This document shows positions 62,800 to 64,000 of a stretch of DNA of 64,000 bases, one piece after another. This DNA comes from Microbacteriaceae bacterium. GTDB lineage: Bacteria; Actinomycetota; Actinomycetes; Actinomycetales; Microbacteriaceae. Positions within the stretch are counted from its first letter, which is position 1. Each line of letters begins with the position of its first letter. The position numbers and the translations under genes were made by a program. The DNA lies in NCBI GenBank assembly GCA_009780695.1, contig WQZN01000008.1:50738-114737 (forward strand), given 5' to 3'. The notes under the pieces were generated by a model. That model was not told the origin of the DNA, ran no database searches, and worked only from the letters and a program-made list of their open reading frames with translations.

Positions 62800-63620
62800 G
62801 AGTCGTCGCCGAAGACGGCCGAGTGCAGATCGCCCGTCGTGTCGGACCAGAACGGCGGCGCGATGATCGTGAGACCGCCGTCGACCGTGAGGACCTGGCC
62901 GGTGATGTAGCCCGCCTTCTCCGACAGCAGGAACTGCGCGGCATCCGCCATGTCGTCGGCCTTCGCGGGGCGCCCGAGCGGCAGCTTCGAGATGACCGAG
63001 TCCATCAGCGCCATGCCCGGCACCTTGTTGTAGAAGTAGTCGAGCGAGTCGGTGTCGATGAGACCGCCGTTGACCGCGTTGACCGTGATGTTCTTGGGCC
63101 CGAACTCGGCCGCCATGTAGCGCATGTACTGCTCGGCCATGGCCTTCGAGGCGCCGAGCGCCGCGTAGGTCGGGAAGGCGCGGAGCGAGCCGTAGCTGGA
63201 GATGTAGAGGATGCGGCCGCCGCGGGGCATGCGCTTCACGGCCTGCTGCGCGCCGAGCACGAAGCTGCGCGCGTTCATCGCGTAGCTGCGGTCGATGTGG
63301 TGGACCTTCATCTCCGAGATCGGCTTGAACGCGGCCGCGGCGGCATTCGCGACGAACGCGTCGATGTGGTCGTAGTGCTCGTCGATGCCGGCGAACAGCG
63401 CCTCGATGCCCTCGGGCACCTCGATGTCGGCCTGCACCGTGATGCCGTCGCCGCCCGCGGCGCGCACTGCGGCGAGCGACTCCTCGGCGAGGTCGGCGTT
63501 CTTCTTGTAGTTGATGACGACGTGCGCGCCCTCGGCGCCGAGCTTCTCGGCGAGCAGGCGGCCGATGCCGCGGCTCGCGCCCGTGATGACGACGACGCGC
63601 GCCGAAGTGTTCTCGCTCAC
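62787..63620 (-). CDS. SDR family oxidoreductase, FabL-like enoyl reductase
   Basis: 277 aa. The cofactor motif is TGASRGIG (residues 13-20). The catalytic stretch SSYGSLRAFPTYAALGASK gives Tyr152 and Lys159, i.e. Tyr-x6-Lys. Classical SDRs have Tyr-x3-Lys; the x6 spacing marks FabI/FabL-type enoyl reductases. NITVNAVNGGLIDTDSLDYF and GQVLTVDGG follow. It may reduce enoyl-ACP or enoyl-CoA. The GTG start at 63620 overlaps the acyl-CoA dehydrogenase stop by 4 nt. The C-terminal tail after VDGG (about 28 residues) is longer than usual and ends inside a repeat. Confidence 0.87.
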   Translation of the reverse strand: MSENTSARVVVITGASRGIGRLLAEKLGAEGAHVVINYKKNADLAEESLAAVRAAGGDGITVQADIEVPEGIEALFAGIDEHYDHIDAFVANAAAAAFKPISEMKVHHIDRSYAMNARSFVLGAQQAVKRMPRGGRILYISSYGSLRAFPTYAALGASKAMAEQYMRYMAAEFGPKNITVNAVNGGLIDTDSLDYFYNKVPGMALMDSVISKLPLGRPAKADDMADAAQFLLSEKAGYITGQVLTVDGGLTIIAPPFWSDTTGDLHSAVFGDDSVAE

Positions 63621-64000
63621 CAGTTCAGGATCCCTTCCGTGTTCGCCTCGCCCGTGATCGCGGCGCGGCCGACGACGAGCTTCTGGATCTCGTTCGTGCC
63701 CTCTTCGAAACGCTGAGCGCGCGCATCGCGGTACACGCGCTCGATCGCGTTCTTCTTCCAGTAACCGCGGCCGCCGAACACCTGAAGCGCATTGTCGGTG
63801 ACCGTTGCGAGCATCTCGACCGCGATCATCTTTGCGGCGCTCGACAGAGCGGATGCCTCTGGCGCACTGTTCTCGTACGCGCGCGCCGCCTGGATGATGA
63901 GCGACTTCGCCGCGGCGATCCGGCCGAAGTTCTCGGCGATGTAGAACTGGATGACCTGGCGCTGCGCGAGGGGCTTGCCGAAGGTCACGCGCTCTTTCGA
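63617..64000 (-). CDS. Acyl-CoA dehydrogenase (C-terminal 127 residues; runs off right edge)
   Basis: Flavoprotein of fatty acyl-CoA oxidation, seen only from its last 127 residues. RVTFGKPLAQRQVIQFYIAENFGRI, ATVTDNALQVFGGRGYWKKNAIERVYRDARAQRFEEGTNEIQKLVVGR cover the C-terminal helical domain. They include the EGTNEIQ loop that carries the catalytic Glu in many family members. The stop overlaps the SDR start (GTGA), so the two are translated as a pair. The start and N-terminal FAD region lie outside the window. Confidence 0.92.
   Translation of the reverse strand, partial: SKERVTFGKPLAQRQVIQFYIAENFGRIAAAKSLIIQAARAYENSAPEASALSSAAKMIAVEMLATVTDNALQVFGGRGYWKKNAIERVYRDARAQRFEEGTNEIQKLVVGRAAITGEANTEGILNW

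Overview
The window looks like chromosomal DNA of a high-GC actinobacterium, most likely Microbacteriaceae (Microbacterium or a close relative). The basis is very high third-position GC, the conserved gene blocks rpsP-khpA-rimM-trmD-rplS-lepB-rnhB and rpsB-tsf-pyrH-frr-cdsA, a GlgE-type alpha-glucan pathway, DivIVA-type cell-pole proteins, and many genes whose start codon lies 6-8 nt after a TANNNT -10 box (leaderless transcripts). I saw no phage, integron, conjugative element, insertion sequence, CRISPR array, tRNA or rRNA. Coding density is very high, and no gene-free stretch exceeds 300 bases (the longest is 215 nt, at 40325-40539).

Layout. 1-1.4 kb: a TPP-riboswitch-controlled ECF-type uptake operon for a thiamine precursor (S component plus an ATPase cut by the left edge), divergent from a 34-codon membrane peptide. 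1.5-10.6 kb: small metabolic and membrane genes, DNA polymerase IV, an aldo/keto reductase, a ParA/MinD-like ATPase with an unusual P-loop, and an acyl-CoA ligase. 10.6-14.8 kb: a SAM methyltransferase and an ECF42 sigma factor operon with three DGPF/YciI proteins behind a matching promoter. 14.8-16.8 kb: two VOC proteins and a MazEF-like toxin-antitoxin pair with a palindromic operator. 16.8-20.2 kb: gatCAB. 20.3-28.0 kb: TMEM175-like channel, F420-type oxidoreductase, ligA, an APH-fold kinase, mnmA and a cysteine desulfurase; the last two act together in tRNA 2-thiouridine synthesis. 28.0-37.0 kb: glgX, glgP, glgE and glgB, covering branching, debranching, phosphorolysis and maltosyl-transfer extension of alpha-glucan.

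37.1-45.5 kb: envelope and cell-pole genes: a thioredoxin-fold/TPR protein without active-site cysteines, a large membrane protein with an internal lipobox, a DivIVA-like coiled-coil protein with 11-residue repeats, an AI-2E family permease, a hydrolase, a secreted transglycosylase-like protein and a DivIVA-repeat protein. 45.5-49.7 kb (minus strand): rpsB-tsf and pyrH-frr-cdsA. 49.9-51.9 kb: a sugar transporter and an M23-type peptidase. 52-60.6 kb (minus strand): xerC, dprA, comM, yraN, DUF2469, rnhB, lepB, rplS, trmD, rimM, khpA, rpsP. 60.7-64 kb: a lipid-oxidation group (dienoyl-CoA-reductase-like flavoprotein, FabL-like SDR, acyl-CoA dehydrogenase cut by the right edge).

No wholly new defence or metabolic system stands out. 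The most original signals are regulatory and structural: two compact divergent promoters with overlapping -10 boxes, the start-codon operator of the toxin-antitoxin pair, the hendecad repeat, the internal lipobox, and a 14-nt promoter element shared by rpsP and rplS.
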